NCBI RefSeq assembly: GCF_009933335.1
Contig: NZ_MAEL01000034.1
Coordinates: 1-33,393 of the forward strand
Source of the DNA: Candidatus Enterococcus willemsii
GTDB lineage: Bacteria; Bacillota; Bacilli; Lactobacillales; Enterococcaceae
Length of the DNA stretch: 33,393 nucleotides
Reading direction: 5' to 3'
Positions 8,693 through 17,085 of this stretch are shown in pieces (position 1 is the first letter of the stretch; each line of letters opens with the position of its first letter). The notes beneath the pieces were generated by a model. It worked only from the letters and a program-made list of their open reading frames with translations. It did not search any database and had not been told where the DNA came from. Made by a program: the position numbers and the translations under genes.

Positions 8693-9518
8693 GGTCCATT
8701 TCCCTCCTATCCATTCGTCTTGCAATGATATTTAATGTCTTCATCACCACTAAAGTTGTCACAATCATAATGAAAGCAATCACTGCAACTGCATTCCAAT
8801 CACCTAGCGTAGATGCTTTTTGATAAAGGAACGTTGCTAACAACATCTTTTGGTTTCCCCCTAATAACTGAGGTGTTGTATAAGCGGTCAACGTACCTGT
8901 AAACACTAAAATACTGCCAACAATCGCTCCTGGAATTGATAGAGGTAAAACAATTTTTACAAAGGCTCTAAAAGGCGAAGCTCCCAATGTTTCTGCCGCT
9001 TCTAACATTTCTCCTTCAATATTTTCCATTACACCAACTAAAGTCATAATCATAGTTGGCAAAAATAAATATACAGAACCGATAATAATAGCAAATTCTG
9101 TATAAAGCAGACTTAATGGCTGATCAATTAAGCCAATCGACAACAAGAAATTATTAACCACACCATTTTTACCTAAAATATTAATCCAAGCAAAACTACG
9201 AATAACTGAGTTGGTTAATAACGGAAACAATGTCATAGCCATTAAAATCCCCCGCCATTTTTTCTGTAGACTAGCAATATAGTAAGCAGTCGGAATACCT
9301 AAGATTAAGGAAATTATCGTGACAATTCCCGAAACACGAATGGTCCGCCAAAAGATACTACGGTTGTATTCATCTTGAAAAAAAGAAACATAATTTCCTA
9401 ATCCACCATTCATTGGTAAAAACGTAGGAAAAATACTGGCTATCAAGGGTACCATTAAGAAAAACACAAGTAAAATAATACCTGGCAATAAAATTATATA
9501 AGAAATATTTTTCTTCAT
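8685..9518 (-). CDS. PotB-like ABC transporter permease, first gene of the deaminase operon
   Basis: The 277-residue permease has an N-terminal membrane anchor (LLPGIILLVFFLMVPL), a periplasm-facing loop, then about five more segments. The EAA motif is MLEAAETLGASPFRAFVKIVLP-like near residue 180. The start is the ATG at 9518 (AAAGGAG 8 nt upstream) rather than 9542. It is the promoter-proximal gene of a six-gene operon with gaps of 13 nt or less, and its promoter and PurBox lie just upstream. Together with the second permease it forms the membrane pore of the importer. Confidence 0.9.
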   Translation of the reverse strand: MKKNISYIILLPGIILLVFFLMVPLIASIFPTFLPMNGGLGNYVSFFQDEYNRSIFWRTIRVSGIVTIISLILGIPTAYYIASLQKKWRGILMAMTLFPLLTNSVIRSFAWINILGKNGVVNNFLLSIGLIDQPLSLLYTEFAIIIGSVYLFLPTMIMTLVGVMENIEGEMLEAAETLGASPFRAFVKIVLPLSIPGAIVGSILVFTGTLTAYTTPQLLGGNQKMLLATFLYQKASTLGDWNAVAVIAFIMIVTTLVVMKTLNIIARRMDRREMDHA

Positions 9519-9550
9519 TTTTAGACTCCTTTCATTTTTCACACAGAAAG

Positions 9551-9579
9551 ATTATACGAGAGCATATCCATGATTACAA
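9551..9579 (-). promoter_or_regulatory. promoter of the transporter/deaminase operon
   Basis: On the minus strand, TTGTAA (9574-9579) and a perfect TATAAT (9551-9556) are separated by 17 bp. Transcription would start near 9544, about 26 nt before the first gene. Confidence 0.7.
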
Positions 9580-9613
9580 TGAAAATATGAAAAATAATCA
9601 ACAAACAACATAT

Positions 9614-9626
9614 AATGTTCGTATTT
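9614..9626 (-). promoter_or_regulatory. PurBox (PurR binding site)
   Basis: Minus-strand AAATACGAACATT matches the PurBox consensus AWWWCCGAACWWT at 12 of 13 positions (one A for C). The central G at 9620 is about 76 nt upstream of the inferred start point. As I recall, that is the position at which the PurBox works as an activator site in Lactococcus lactis. No good second inverted arm of the Bacillus repressor type was found. Confidence 0.65.
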
Positions 9627-9637
9627 TTACGCATAAG

Positions 9638-9677
9638 AAAAGCCACAAGCAAAGTAACTACTTTGCTTGTGGCTTTT
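9638..9677 (-). terminator. terminator of clpB
   Basis: AAAAGCCACAAGCAAAGT pairs perfectly with its complement across a 4-nt loop, with T runs on both sides. It lies 22 nt after the clpB stop and just upstream of the PurBox, separating the two transcription units. Confidence 0.9.
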
Positions 9678-9698
9678 GACTGTTATACACTAGTTGTT

Positions 9699-12302
9699 CT
9701 ATTCTTCAATCGCTTCATTTTGAAAGACTAATTGATTGTTTAATAGTGTAATGGTTACTTTGGTTTTAGGTAAAATACGTCCAGACACAATTTCTTTTGC
9801 TAATGGTGTTTCTACTTCGCGTGTCACAAAACGACGTAATGGTCTTGCACCATATGCTGGTTCATAAGCATTTTCAGCAATCCATGCTTTAGCATCATCG
9901 TCGATCGTTAAATAAATTTCTTGTGAAACTAAACGACGAGATAATTGAGCAACAATTTTATCTACGATACCTTTGACATTTTCTAAGCTTAATGGTGTAA
10001 ATAGAATGGTATCATCGATTCGGTTTAAGAATTCTGGTTTGAAGTGTCCTTTTAGAATACTCATCACTTGTTCTTCTGTTGCTTCTGGAATTTGACCATC
10101 AGCAGTTACACCATCCAATAGAATTTGTGAACCGATATTACTTGTCATGATTAACACGGTATTTTTAAAGTCAACTACACGACCTTTGGAATCAGTCAAA
10201 CGACCATCATCCAATACTTGTAAGAGAATATTAAAGACATCCGCATGTGCTTTTTCAATTTCATCTAACAAGATAATTGTATATGGGTTACGACGAACGG
10301 CTTCCGTTAATTGTCCACCTTCTTCATAGCCAACATAGCCTGGAGGAGCTCCAACTAAACGAGACACAGAATGTTTTTCCATGTATTCACTCATATCAAT
10401 TCGTACCATATGGTCTTCTGAATCAAATAGATTCTCAGCTAAGGCTTTTGCCAATTCGGTTTTTCCGACCCCTGTTGGTCCCAAGAATAAGAACGAACCG
10501 AGTGGGCGATTTGGGTCTTGCAAGCCTGCACGTGAACGAATTACAGCATCACTGACTGCGTTAACTGCTTCGTCTTGGCCAATCACACGTTGATGAAGGG
10601 TTTCGTTTAATTTCATTAATTTTTCGCGTTCCCCTTCAACCAGTTTCGTTACTGGAATACCAGTCAAGCGACCAACAACAGTCGCAATTTCATTTTCTGT
10701 GACAGACTCTTGTACCATGCGTAATTGGTCAGAATTATTTTTTGCATCTAGTTCTTTTAATTCTTTTTCTAATTGTGGAATTGTTCCGTGACGGAGAACC
10801 GCTGCACGTTCCAAATCATAATTATTTTCAGCATCCTCTAGTTCGTGTTTTGCACGATCGATTTCAGCTCGTTTATTAGAAATTTCATTGACTTCTTCTT
10901 TTTCAGTTTCCCATTGCATTTTCATTGCATTGGTTTCTTCACGTAATTCAGCCAATTCTTCTTGTAAAGAAACTAAACGTTTTTTCGATGCGTCGTCAGT
11001 TTCTTTTTTCAATGCGGCTTCTTCAATTTCCAATTGCATCAAACGACGAGTCACTTGATCTAACTCTGTCGGCATTGAATTCATTTCCACACGGATTGTG
11101 GCACAAGCTTCATCGACTAAATCAATCGCTTTGTCTGGTAAGAAACGATCCGTAATATAACGGTCAGATAAAGTTGCAGCAGCGACAAGTGCATTGTCAT
11201 GAATATTTACGCTGTGATGAATTTCAAAACGCTCTTTCAAGCCACGTAAAATGGAAATCGTGTCTTCTACAGTTGGTTCTTTAACCAATACTTTTTGGAA
11301 ACGGCGTTCTAACGCTTTGTCTTTTTCCATGTATTGACGGTATTCATCTAATGTTGTGGCACCAATTGTATGCAATTCGCCACGAGCCAACATTGGTTTT
11401 AATAGATTTCCAGCATCCATACTACCTTCTGTTTTACCAGCACCGACAATATTGTGGATTTCATCAATAAATAGAATGATTCGTCCTTCAGATTTTTTCA
11501 CTTCTTGCAAGACGGCTTTTAGACGTTCTTCAAATTCACCACGGAATTTAGCACCTGCTATTAACGCCCCCATATCTAATGAAAAAATGGTTTTGTCTTT
11601 TAAGTTTTCTGGGACATCTTTGCGCACAATCCGTTGAGCTAAACCTTCAACGATTGCCGTTTTACCAACACCAGGTTCCCCGATTAGTACTGGATTATTT
11701 TTCGTTTTTCGTGACAAAATTCGAATAACGTCACGAATTTCTTCATCACGGCCGATAATTGGATCCATTTTGCCATTTTTGACTTGTTGAACTAAATCAA
11801 CTCCATATTTTTCTAACGCTTTGTATTGCTCTTCTTGATTTTGTGAGGTCACTCGATCCCCTCCTCGCATGTCTTCGATATTTTTACGTAATTCTTTTTC
11901 AGTGATTCCTTGATTTTTCAAATATTTAGTTAAGCGATAATTTTTTAATTTCATTAAAGCCAGTACAACAATCTCAGTTGATAAAAATTCATCTTGAAAC
12001 TCTTCACGAATTTTATCAGCTTCTGATAATAGATTGAAAAGATTTTGGCTCATACTTTGTCCATATTGAACATTGCCACCCTCGATACTTGGGTATTCAT
12101 CTAAGGCTTTATCTACTTCTCTTTCAAAAGCTTCTACATCTACACCTGCATCCGTGTAGAAATTTCTTGCAAAGTGGCTTGGTTGTAAAAAGATTTTCCA
12201 TAAATGGGCAATATCAATTTCTTGATGATGACGTGTTACTGCGACTTGTTGTGCTTCTGCAATAGCACTTTGTAATGTCGTCGTCATTTTTTCTATATTC
12301 AT
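9699..12302 (-). CDS. clpB: ATP-dependent disaggregase ClpB
   Basis: The 867-residue Hsp100 chaperone is a hexameric ATPase that dissolves protein aggregates with DnaK. In order it shows the Clp N domain (1-145), the first AAA+ module (Walker A GEPGVGKT at 208-215), a long charged coiled-coil middle domain (about 405-525, rich in EEL/KKE), the second AAA+ module (Walker A GPTGVGKT at 608-615, Walker [10 protein letters not shown] near 678) and the ClpB C-terminal domain. The middle domain and length distinguish it from ClpC and ClpE. The start is the ATG at 12302 with GGGAGGA upstream; the ATG at 12317 would sit before that site. It is a single-gene unit, probably repressed by CtsR. Confidence 0.97.
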   Translation of the reverse strand: MNIEKMTTTLQSAIAEAQQVAVTRHHQEIDIAHLWKIFLQPSHFARNFYTDAGVDVEAFEREVDKALDEYPSIEGGNVQYGQSMSQNLFNLLSEADKIREEFQDEFLSTEIVVLALMKLKNYRLTKYLKNQGITEKELRKNIEDMRGGDRVTSQNQEEQYKALEKYGVDLVQQVKNGKMDPIIGRDEEIRDVIRILSRKTKNNPVLIGEPGVGKTAIVEGLAQRIVRKDVPENLKDKTIFSLDMGALIAGAKFRGEFEERLKAVLQEVKKSEGRIILFIDEIHNIVGAGKTEGSMDAGNLLKPMLARGELHTIGATTLDEYRQYMEKDKALERRFQKVLVKEPTVEDTISILRGLKERFEIHHSVNIHDNALVAAATLSDRYITDRFLPDKAIDLVDEACATIRVEMNSMPTELDQVTRRLMQLEIEEAALKKETDDASKKRLVSLQEELAELREETNAMKMQWETEKEEVNEISNKRAEIDRAKHELEDAENNYDLERAAVLRHGTIPQLEKELKELDAKNNSDQLRMVQESVTENEIATVVGRLTGIPVTKLVEGEREKLMKLNETLHQRVIGQDEAVNAVSDAVIRSRAGLQDPNRPLGSFLFLGPTGVGKTELAKALAENLFDSEDHMVRIDMSEYMEKHSVSRLVGAPPGYVGYEEGGQLTEAVRRNPYTIILLDEIEKAHADVFNILLQVLDDGRLTDSKGRVVDFKNTVLIMTSNIGSQILLDGVTADGQIPEATEEQVMSILKGHFKPEFLNRIDDTILFTPLSLENVKGIVDKIVAQLSRRLVSQEIYLTIDDDAKAWIAENAYEPAYGARPLRRFVTREVETPLAKEIVSGRILPKTKVTITLLNNQLVFQNEAIEE

Positions 12303-12344
12303 AGCTATTCCTCCCATTGATTCATAAGTTTCCTTACAATGATT

Positions 12345-12373
12345 ATTATACGCTTTTGGTCAGTAATGGTCAA
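12345..12373 (-). promoter_or_regulatory. clpB promoter
   Basis: TTGACC (12368-12373) and TATAAT (12345-12350) on the minus strand are spaced by 17 bp. The -35 hexamer is embedded in the CtsR site. Confidence 0.75.
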
Positions 12374-12374
12374 A
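12358..12374 (+). promoter_or_regulatory. CtsR operator
   Basis: GGTCAGT-AAT-GGTCAAA on the plus strand fits the CtsR heptad repeat RGTCAAA-NAN-RGTCAAA. The second heptad is perfect, the first matches 5 of 7, and the spacer has the central A. It overlaps the clpB -35, as expected for heat-shock repression. No CIRCE element was seen. Confidence 0.75.
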
Positions 12375-12510
12375 GAATAACCCTTGAAAATTTGACTTTT
12401 TTTAATCAAATTCTGTTTGGATAATCTTAATCATTATGATTATGAAACTTTTTCTATTTCGTACTCATTCTCTTTGGATAAAGCATTTAATAATGGAATA
12501 CTAATAAGAA

Positions 12511-12552
12511 AAAAAGATACATTCATTTCCAACAGAAAGAATGTATCTTTTT
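12511..12552 (-). terminator. terminator of the zinc-ribbon membrane protein gene
   Basis: AAAAAGATACATTC (12511-12524) pairs with GAATGTATCTTTTT (12539-12552). The minus-strand transcript from the 311-aa gene would end in a T run. The rest of 12375-12558 shows no gene; a short open frame on the plus strand there has no ribosome binding site. Confidence 0.85.
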
Positions 12553-12558
12553 TTGATT

Positions 12559-13494
12559 TTAACCTAATTTATAACTTTCAATTGTTGCCTTACGTTCTTT
12601 GACCATTCCAATAATTGTCGGTACAGCACCGATTGCTGTAAATACATAAAGCAATCCTAAATCAGTATAATATGGGCTTGAGTCTATATAGCCTTCTTTT
12701 AGCAAGTCAGGGAAGAATTGGAAAGACGACACTAAATCCCATTCATATACTTTAGAAATAGTAAGTGCCCAATCTAAACGGGAACCAAAATAAACCATCG
12801 CAATCATTAATAAACAGCTAACGACAATACCGATATTACCTAATTTTCCTCCAAGCAATTCATATCCTTTTAGTGTACAGATTGCTAGAATCAAACCAGA
12901 AATAACCGCAACGTAGCCCAATTGTCCTAAAATAACAATCGCCGCCACACCGATTAAAGAACCTAAAATCGCACCGACAATCCCAGCAACAATATTCTCT
13001 TTTTTCTGTTGTTGTGCCGTTTGATTTTCTACGATTGTAGTTGAATATTTTTTAAAGCATTCTTCACAACAAATAATTGGTGCACCACCGATAGCATATA
13101 CGCTAACCTCTTCTGCACCACAATCCGCACAGCAATTAACAAAATGGTGGTCTTGTAAAAAGCGAGTAATTAATTCTAAAACTTCTTCCAAATTCATGGC
13201 ACTTTTTTCAGCGTTTCTTCCTGTTTTTAAGTCGTAGCGTACTTGGTACCCATTAACACTACAGTTTGTAATAATTTTCGATTCTTTTACTAATTGTTTC
13301 AATAATTCAGCGTCTGGTAACTCAGTACCTTGTTTTAATGAAAATTGTAAACCAAAGACAAAACTTTCATCCACTGATTCCAAACTTAAGGTATACCCAT
13401 TTTTCATTCCGTATAAAATACCTGATTGTTCATCAAACGATAAGCGAACCCCATCTGCTATTGTTTGAAGCGACTCCATAAACTTCTGACTCAT
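12559..13494 (-). CDS. membrane protein with a zinc-ribbon-like Cys cluster, function unknown
   Basis: The 311-residue protein has a soluble N-terminal half (1-115) and a cysteine cluster CCADC (121-125) followed by CCEEC (142-146), spaced like a zinc ribbon. Three hydrophobic segments (about 167-190, 193-210, 219-237) come next, then a polar loop and a last membrane segment (279-299). The start at the ATG at 13494 has AGGAGG 6 nt upstream. It is a single-gene unit with its own strong promoter and terminator. I do not recognise a named family. The layout suggests a membrane-anchored metal-binding or redox-sensing protein, but nothing shows a function. Confidence 0.75.
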   Translation of the reverse strand: MSQKFMESLQTIADGVRLSFDEQSGILYGMKNGYTLSLESVDESFVFGLQFSLKQGTELPDAELLKQLVKESKIITNCSVNGYQVRYDLKTGRNAEKSAMNLEEVLELITRFLQDHHFVNCCADCGAEEVSVYAIGGAPIICCEECFKKYSTTIVENQTAQQQKKENIVAGIVGAILGSLIGVAAIVILGQLGYVAVISGLILAICTLKGYELLGGKLGNIGIVVSCLLMIAMVYFGSRLDWALTISKVYEWDLVSSFQFFPDLLKEGYIDSSPYYTDLGLLYVFTAIGAVPTIIGMVKERKATIESYKLG

Positions 13495-13536
13495 TTCTTC
13501 CTCCTATAATTACAAAAAATTTAACCCTACATAAAA

Positions 13537-13565
13537 ATTTTAAACGAGAAAGCTTAATGTGTCAA
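13537..13565 (-). promoter_or_regulatory. strong sigma-A promoter
   Basis: A perfect TTGACA (13560-13565), a 17-bp spacer and TAAAAT (13537-13542) lie on the minus strand, about 43 nt before the start of the zinc-ribbon protein gene. Confidence 0.8.
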
Positions 13566-13621
13566 TCAATTCTAATGAACGCAAAAAAAGAAAAATAACA
13601 GAAATACTTACATTAAGTACG

Positions 13622-14197
13622 TTATATACGGCTAAAGTCATGGTTAATGATTTCCACTAATCGAAAACAATTATTTTCAAATTCAAATTTTAAAATACAA
13701 CAATTTTTCAAAGCGCTTTTCTGATCAACTTCACTCGTATGCGCCCAATAACGCATAAATTGTCTACAGGAAGCACCATGCGAAACCGCCAGAATGGTGT
13801 CGTTTTTTTCTTGAGACATGAATGATAAAATCGTATCAGCTACACGTTGTTGAAACGTCATTTCATCTTCTCCACCAAACGGCACAAAAAAATCTCCATA
13901 TGGCAATGCAGGGTTCAAAAATTCGGGTTCACCTTCAAATCGACCAAAATTCCATTCTTTTAAGCCCTTCAAGCGAGTATAAGGTAAGTCAGTAATTTGT
14001 TCCAACGTATCCGAAGCACGTTCAGAGGTAGAACAATACGCACTTTCAATAGTAATATTATTTGACGTAAAATATTCTGCTGCAAGTTGTGCTTGTTTGA
14101 TGCCTAAATCTGTCAACGGTGCATCACACCAACCTTGAATTTTATGCAATTCATTAAATAATGTTTGTCCGTGACGCATAAGGTATAAAGTTTTCAC
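13622..14197 (-). CDS. histidine phosphatase (phosphoglycerate mutase-like)
   Basis: The 191-residue enzyme belongs to the histidine phosphatase superfamily. The catalytic RHG motif is at 8-10 (phospho-His9), with further conserved Arg in TSER (57-60), an acidic proton donor region near E81, and the second His in VSHGAS (H140). I chose the GTG at 14197 because AAGGAG lies 8 nt upstream and it places RHG at the usual distance from the start. The ATG at 14215, overlapping the previous stop, is the alternative. It is co-transcribed with the aldo/keto reductase. The substrate is unknown; many such proteins are sugar-phosphate or broad phosphatases rather than glycolytic mutases. Confidence 0.85.
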   Translation of the reverse strand: MKTLYLMRHGQTLFNELHKIQGWCDAPLTDLGIKQAQLAAEYFTSNNITIESAYCSTSERASDTLEQITDLPYTRLKGLKEWNFGRFEGEPEFLNPALPYGDFFVPFGGEDEMTFQQRVADTILSFMSQEKNDTILAVSHGASCRQFMRYWAHTSEVDQKSALKNCCILKFEFENNCFRLVEIINHDFSRI

Positions 14198-14214
14198 TTC
14201 TCTTTCTCCTTCCA

Positions 14215-15066
14215 TTAAATACCTAGTTTTCTATCTGCCATCCAGCGGATTTTTTCAGGGTCAGTATGTGAGAAAAACTGACTTTCTCCGCAATTCAATG
14301 TTTCTATCAATTCTTTATCTTCTTTCGTTAACTGAAAATCAAAAACGGCTAAATTTTCACGCATCCGCTCTAAATTAACAGTTTTTGTTAATACAACGAT
14401 TTCTTGCTCAACTAGCCAACGAATAATAATTTGTGCCACTGATTTATGATGCTTCTTAGCAATCGAAGCCAAAATTTCGTTGGTAAAAATATGATTTTTT
14501 CCTTCTGCAAACGGAGCCCACGCTTCAGGAAGAATTCCTTCTTGTTTCAGTGCTTGAATCGTATGAGGTTGTTGATGAAATGGATTGATTTCAATTTGAT
14601 TAACTTGCGGAGCAATCTTATTGAAAAGTGATAAATCAACTACGCGATCGACGGAAAAGTTAGAGACACCAATTGACCGGATTATTTCTTGCTGCTGTAA
14701 TTCTTCCATAGCACGCCATGCACCATACACATCATTAAAGGGTTGATGAATTAAGAGCAAATCTACATAATCTAATTGCATACGTTTCAAAGAGCATTGC
14801 AAAGAGGCATAAACACCTTCATAAGAGACGTTCTCTACCCAGATTTTTGTTGTAACAAAAAGTTCTTCTCGAGCAATATTAGCTTTTTTGATACCTTTGC
14901 CAACCGCTTCTTCGTTTAAATAAGATTGCGCAGTATCAATATGCCGATATCCTGCTTGAATCGCTTGAAAAACAGCTTCCTCAGCTTCTATCGGATCTGT
15001 GATTTGAAATGTACCAAATCCTAAAATTGGTATTTCAATGCCATTGTTCATTGTTATGCGTTTCAT
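14215..15066 (-). CDS. aldo/keto reductase
   Basis: The 283-residue NADPH-dependent reductase is of the 2,5-diketo-gluconate reductase/YvgN-like group. The catalytic tetrad is visible: D44, Y49, K74 and H107 in HIDTAQSY, TTKIW and LLIHQP. The family signature IGVSNF and the cofactor-binding end (VVLTKTVNLERMREN) are also present. The start at the ATG at 15066 has AAGGAGG upstream. It lies downstream of a MerR regulator, separated by a promoter whose 19-bp spacer carries a palindrome. That suggests MerR-type activation in response to an aldehyde or redox signal. The histidine phosphatase follows directly. Confidence 0.93.
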   Translation of the reverse strand: MKRITMNNGIEIPILGFGTFQITDPIEAEEAVFQAIQAGYRHIDTAQSYLNEEAVGKGIKKANIAREELFVTTKIWVENVSYEGVYASLQCSLKRMQLDYVDLLLIHQPFNDVYGAWRAMEELQQQEIIRSIGVSNFSVDRVVDLSLFNKIAPQVNQIEINPFHQQPHTIQALKQEGILPEAWAPFAEGKNHIFTNEILASIAKKHHKSVAQIIIRWLVEQEIVVLTKTVNLERMRENLAVFDFQLTKEDKELIETLNCGESQFFSHTDPEKIRWMADRKLGI

Positions 15067-15098
15067 TACATATCCTCCTTCAAACTAACGTTACTATT

Positions 15099-15129
15099 AG
15101 TTTAAAGTATGAAGCATACTTTATAGCAA
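15099..15129 (-). promoter_or_regulatory. MerR-type promoter of the aldo/keto reductase with operator palindrome
   Basis: Minus-strand TTGCTA (15124-15129) and TAAACT (15099-15104) are 19 bp apart, the long spacing typical of promoters activated by MerR proteins. The spacer is almost filled by the palindrome AAAGTATG-CTT-CATACTTT (15104-15122), centred between the two hexamers. A second inverted repeat (AAACTAA...TTAGTTT, 15082-15103) follows downstream. Confidence 0.7.
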
Positions 15130-15135
15130 GACTTT

Positions 15136-15552
15136 TTATAATACTAATTTCCAAAGTTCTTCTGCTGTTTTCTCTGTCAGTTCCCCGTTTTGAAATTTTG
15201 CTAAATGTTCATCGTAAGTTTCAATTTTATATGCTAGTAATTTTCTAACACGTACCATTTCAGCAATTTTTGCATCTAGTTCATTCAGTTGATTCGTCAA
15301 TACTTGCTTTTGTTTACGACGTTCTTCGCCTGTTTCTTTCGATAATCGCGAAAATTCCTGCAAAGAGTCAATCGATAATCCAGCATTTCGCAATGATTTC
15401 ATTAAGTAAATCCAATTTAAGGTTGAATTCGTATATATACGATACCCATTTTCATCTCTTTCAATTGGTGGAATAATCCCTATTTTTTCATAATAACGAA
15501 TCGTCGAAACAGGAATATCCATTAATTTTGCGACATCCTTACTTGTATACAT
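15136..15552 (-). CDS. MerR family transcriptional regulator
   Basis: The 138-residue regulator has the N-terminal winged helix typical of MerR (SKDVAKLMDIPVSTIRYYEK, 4-23, then GYRIYT). A helical linker LMKSLRNAGLSIDSLQEF follows, then a coiled coil for dimerisation (about 78-115). There are no paired cysteines, so a metal sensor is unlikely. Regulators of this type next to oxidoreductases often respond to aldehydes or electrophiles. It is encoded directly upstream of the aldo/keto reductase, whose promoter carries a palindrome in a 19-bp spacer and is the likely target. The start at 15552 is preceded by GGAGTGG-like sequence. Confidence 0.9.
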   Translation of the reverse strand: MYTSKDVAKLMDIPVSTIRYYEKIGIIPPIERDENGYRIYTNSTLNWIYLMKSLRNAGLSIDSLQEFSRLSKETGEERRKQKQVLTNQLNELDAKIAEMVRVRKLLAYKIETYDEHLAKFQNGELTEKTAEELWKLVL

Positions 15553-15607
15553 TTATTATCCACTCCTTTTTTCTTATTTTTCCATATTGTTGTATGTAAT
15601 ACAAGCT

Positions 15608-15647
15608 AAAAACAGGTTGCTAATGTCTCTACATTAACAACCTGTTT
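15608..15647 (-). terminator. terminator of cfa
   Basis: AAACAGGTTG (15610-15619) pairs with CAACCTGTTT (15638-15647), with further partial pairing inside. The minus-strand transcript ends in TTTTT. Confidence 0.8.
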
Positions 15648-15652
15648 ATTAA

Positions 15653-16822
15653 TTAAACGTTTCGGTGCATTGGAATCTCATTGTTAAATGGATGCACAAG
15701 TAAATATTGTACAACATCGATATTGCTGGATTCAAAAGAAGCCGCACACGCTTGTAAGTATAAGTCCCACATGCGATAGAAACGTTCGTCATGAATCTTC
15801 AACACATCGTTTTTCGCTTCGTGGAAGTTTTTAGTCCAATGTTCTAAAGTGAGTTGATAATCACGACGTAAGCTTTCTAAGTCAATTAAATGCAAGTCAT
15901 TTGCTTTCATGTGATTGGCTAATTCAACTACGCCCGGAATGTAACCACCCGGGAAAATATATTTATTAATCCAAGCATTGGTTGCGCCACCTTGTTGACG
16001 GGAAATCCCATGAATCAATGCCGTGCCTTTTGGCTTCAATAAGCGTTTTACGACTTCAAAGTATTCGCCTAAACTATCTTCACCGACATGCTCAAACATG
16101 CCTACACTTGTAATATGATCAAAAGAGACGCCTTTTACCTCACGATAATCTTCAAGAATCACAGAACAGCGGTCTTCCAGTCCTTCTTCTTTGATTCTAG
16201 CTTGAATAAAATCATATTGTTGCTGACTTAAAGTAATCCCTGTTGCTTTTACCTTGTACTCTTTGGCAGCAGTTAACATCAAGGTTCCCCAACCACAACC
16301 AATATCAAGCAAGGTTTCATTTTCTTTGATAAATAACTTATCTAAAATATGATGAATTTTATTGATTTGCGCTTGTTCCAAACTATCTTCTGATGTTTGG
16401 AAATACGCACATGAATAAGTTAACGTTGGATCTAACCACAGCTCATAAAAATCGTTTCCCAAATCGTAATGTGATTGCACATCATGTACATTTTGTTTTT
16501 TCGTATGCTTATTTAATTTAGGCAACCATTTCATATAATTTTTTGAACGAAGAAAGCTGTCTGCTTGTAAATATGCATCGGTAATGACTGCTTGAATACT
16601 ACCTTCAATCTCAATCTTTTTGTCCATATACCCTTCACCTAATGCTAATGACGCATTAGTGGTAATATCTTTGACTGGAATCATGTCATTAAATGTAATT
16701 TTTGCTACAGGCGGCTTTGTTGTGTCCCCGTATCTTTCTTGTGTTCCATCCCAATAATGCACTTCCACCGGAATCGAAAACGAATCAGAAAATATTTTTT
16801 TGTATAATTGTTTCTCTAACAT
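15653..16822 (-). CDS. cfa: cyclopropane-fatty-acyl-phospholipid synthase
   Basis: The 389-residue enzyme transfers a methylene group from S-adenosylmethionine to the double bond of membrane phospholipid acyl chains, altering membrane stability under acid and other stress. It shows the family hallmark [17 protein letters not shown], the SAM-binding LLDIGCGWG, the MFEHVG region and the FPGGYIPG motif. The start is the ATG at 16822 with GGAGG 6 nt upstream; the longer frame from 16864 would place that site inside the gene. The inferred promoter is about 170 nt upstream, so the messenger has a long leader with a 9-bp hairpin (16926-16958). Confidence 0.95.
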   Translation of the reverse strand: MLEKQLYKKIFSDSFSIPVEVHYWDGTQERYGDTTKPPVAKITFNDMIPVKDITTNASLALGEGYMDKKIEIEGSIQAVITDAYLQADSFLRSKNYMKWLPKLNKHTKKQNVHDVQSHYDLGNDFYELWLDPTLTYSCAYFQTSEDSLEQAQINKIHHILDKLFIKENETLLDIGCGWGTLMLTAAKEYKVKATGITLSQQQYDFIQARIKEEGLEDRCSVILEDYREVKGVSFDHITSVGMFEHVGEDSLGEYFEVVKRLLKPKGTALIHGISRQQGGATNAWINKYIFPGGYIPGVVELANHMKANDLHLIDLESLRRDYQLTLEHWTKNFHEAKNDVLKIHDERFYRMWDLYLQACAASFESSNIDVVQYLLVHPFNNEIPMHRNV

Positions 16823-16989
16823 AAGCGACCTCCTACATTTTAGCTTCCATCCAAATTTATTCATGGATTGTTGTCAATAGCTTGCTGTAGGAAAACCTAT
16901 ATGGATAACACTTTGATAAACCTACTCAAGTTTTGACAGAACAACAAATAAAACTTGAATGATTTTTTAGGTGATTCAACATCTAAAAC

Positions 16990-17027
16990 GTACAATAAAT
17001 TGTACACCTCTATTTTTTTTACGTAAA
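16990..17027 (-). promoter_or_regulatory. candidate cfa promoter with palindromic operator
   Basis: Minus-strand TTTACG (17022-17027), a 17-bp spacer and TACAAT (16999-17004). The -10 lies inside the perfect dyad GTACAAT-AA-ATTGTAC (16990-17005), so a dimeric repressor would block the promoter. The rest of 16823-17085 holds the leader hairpin and the MFS-gene terminator. Confidence 0.5.
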
Positions 17028-17043
17028 ATAAAACGTTTTGATA

Positions 17044-17076
17044 ACAGGCTATCGAAATCATCATTCGATAGCCTGT
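17044..17076 (-). terminator. hairpin terminating the MFS gene
   Basis: A 13-bp perfect stem (17044-17056 with 17064-17076) with a 7-nt loop lies 9 nt after the MFS stop. The following T run on the minus strand is poor, so it may act partly as a stabilising hairpin. Confidence 0.65.
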
Positions 17077-17085
17077 AAAAAGATA

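Noticed and set aside
5796-9518. Naming the importer potABCD (spermidine/putrescine)
   Set aside because: Family similarity supports the transporter class only. The PurBox and deaminase genes make the polyamine label unsafe, so no gene symbols were given.
9519-9640. Purine riboswitch before the transporter operon
   Set aside because: The leader from the inferred start to the first gene is only about 26 nt, and the conserved purine-aptamer core is absent.
10147-11637. Several plus-strand open frames inside clpB
   Set aside because: All lie opposite a highly conserved coding region and lack ribosome binding sites or recognisable proteins.
12417-12602. 61-codon plus-strand open frame after clpB
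   Set aside because: It runs through a terminator and into the end of the convergent gene, has no ribosome binding site and has low-complexity content.
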